From: CAZVPF01 sp964628195
GTDB lineage: Bacteria; Planctomycetota; Phycisphaerae; Sedimentisphaerales; Anaerohalosphaeraceae
Assembly: GCA_964628195.1 (NCBI GenBank)
Contig: CAZVPF010000060.1
Location: 1-14,748 of the forward strand
Direction: 5' to 3'
Length of the DNA stretch: 14,748 nucleotides
Shown here piece by piece: positions 13,991 through 14,748 of this stretch. Position 1 is the stretch's first letter. The number at the start of each line of letters is the position of its first letter. The notes under the pieces are model-generated. The model searched no databases. It was given only the letters and a program-made list of their open reading frames with translations, and was not told where the DNA came from. Both the position numbers and the translations under genes were made by a program.

Positions 13991-14748
13991 ATGGATATAA
14001 AAAAAGAGCTGACAGTATTGTTAATAATGACAGGGGTTTTTCTTGGCTGCTATTTTCTTCCTGCGGAAAGTGCGCGTCTTTTGAACGCTGTTCAGCAGTC
14101 ATTGCTGCTTGTTCAGGATTATGCGAGGGAGCATGTGATAAAGTGTCTTGTGCCGGCGTTTTTTATAGCGGGCGCTGTGGCTGTGTTTTTAAACCGTGCT
14201 GCGATTGTCAAATACCTGGGTTCAAAAGCTCCCAAGCCTGTCGCTTATGCGGTAGCTTCGATATCAGGCACTATCCTGGCGGTCTGTTCGTGCACTGTGC
14301 TTCCTTTGTTTTCGGGTATATATAAAATGGGGGCGGGGCTCGGGCCTGCGACGGCATTTCTTTATTCCGGGCCGGCTATTAATGTGCTTGCCATAGTATT
14401 GACCGCAAGCGTCCTCGGTCCGGCGATGGGGATAGCCCGTGCGGTCGGTGCGGTGCTTTTCAGTGTTGTGATCGGGCTTTTAATGCACTTTTTGTTTCCC
14501 AAAAACGAACAGCCGGAAGAAAGTGAAAATTTAGACAGGTTTGAAGATGTCAGTCAAAGGCCTGTGTATCAAACGGTTGTTTATTTCGCATTAATGATTG
14601 GAATACTGGTTTTTGCAAACTGGGCAAAGCCCGGTGAAACATCGGGCTTGTGGTACAGCATATATTCGCTCAAATGGGTTGTTACATCCGTCCTTGCGGC
14701 TGGGCTGGGTATTGTCATGGTAATATGGTTCGGTGTGAGTCTTATAAA
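13991..14748 (+). CDS. Permease of the ArsP/DUF318 (PF03773) family, cut by the window end
   Basis: The reading frame is open from the ATG at 13991 to the last base (252 complete codons, no stop), so the C-terminus is missing. The protein is strongly hydrophobic, with membrane segments near residues 8-26, 49-69, 84-108, 118-142, 146-167, 196-212 and 224-248. The region from residue 91 reads ISGTILAVCSCTVLPLFSG, then YKMGAGLGPATAFLYSGPAINVLAI, which I recognise as the core signature of this permease family. The CSC motif (99-101) sits in a membrane segment and could bind a thiophilic substrate. Family members include efflux permeases for trivalent organoarsenicals, and others act on metals. 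Coupling to arsR by a 3-base gap, with no good ribosome binding site of its own, suggests co-translation. A polar linker (about 169-192) separates two halves. The substrate is not certain. Confidence 0.82.
   Translation, partial: MDIKKELTVLLIMTGVFLGCYFLPAESARLLNAVQQSLLLVQDYAREHVIKCLVPAFFIAGAVAVFLNRAAIVKYLGSKAPKPVAYAVASISGTILAVCSCTVLPLFSGIYKMGAGLGPATAFLYSGPAINVLAIVLTASVLGPAMGIARAVGAVLFSVVIGLLMHFLFPKNEQPEESENLDRFEDVSQRPVYQTVVYFALMIGILVFANWAKPGETSGLWYSIYSLKWVVTSVLAAGLGIVMVIWFGVSLI

Noticed and set aside
1..14748. Mobile element, CRISPR array or defence system
   Set aside because: No transposase or integrase gene, no terminal repeats with target duplications, no regularly spaced repeats and no recognisable defence genes were seen. 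No tRNA or rRNA gene was recognised either.

Overview
The window most likely comes from a planctomycete of the class Phycisphaerae (Sedimentisphaerales-like). The main evidence is the 953-residue secreted protein at 10422-13283. It combines a beta-solenoid-like N-terminus, two fibronectin-like repeats with the YYWR(I/V)DE signature, a LamG domain and dockerin-like motifs. This mixture is common in exported proteins of that group. Taxonomy is inferred from architecture only; no rRNA or marker gene is present.

Layout from left to right. (1) 96-4000, plus strand: a type IV pilus module with a canonical retraction ATPase (pilT), a membrane-anchored GspE/PilB relative that has lost all its ATPase motifs but kept its zinc tetracysteine, and a four-helix CvpA-like membrane protein with a large soluble tail. 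(2) 3997-6557, minus strand: a PhoB/PhoR-type two-component system. Its phoR stop codon overlaps the stop of the CvpA-like gene. (3) 6558-6786: a divergent intergenic region with a PHO-box-like direct repeat, a perfect 15-bp palindrome and candidate promoters in both directions. (4) 6787-8515, plus strand: cmoA and cmoB, which together make the 5-carboxymethoxyuridine wobble modification of tRNA. (5) 8548-13283, minus strand: a pair of exported proteins, the large LamG/dockerin-like protein and then a Tat-exported metallophosphoesterase, driven by a near-consensus promoter at 13339-13368. (6) 13284-13615: a 332-bp AT-rich intergenic region containing several inverted repeats. (7) 13616 to the window end, plus strand: an ArsR-family repressor with a CLC motif and a permease of the ArsP/DUF318 family with a CSC motif. 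The permease is cut by the window edge.

How the genes work together. The pilus module pairs an intact motor with a catalytically dead, membrane-tethered paralogue, which suggests a scaffold or regulator for PilT or another pilus motor. PhoR and PhoB form a complete sensor and regulator pair and probably autoregulate. CmoA makes carboxy-S-adenosylmethionine, which CmoB uses. ArsR probably represses itself and the permease through an inverted repeat that covers its own -10 box. The least ordinary item is the three-gene locus with the pseudo-ATPase.
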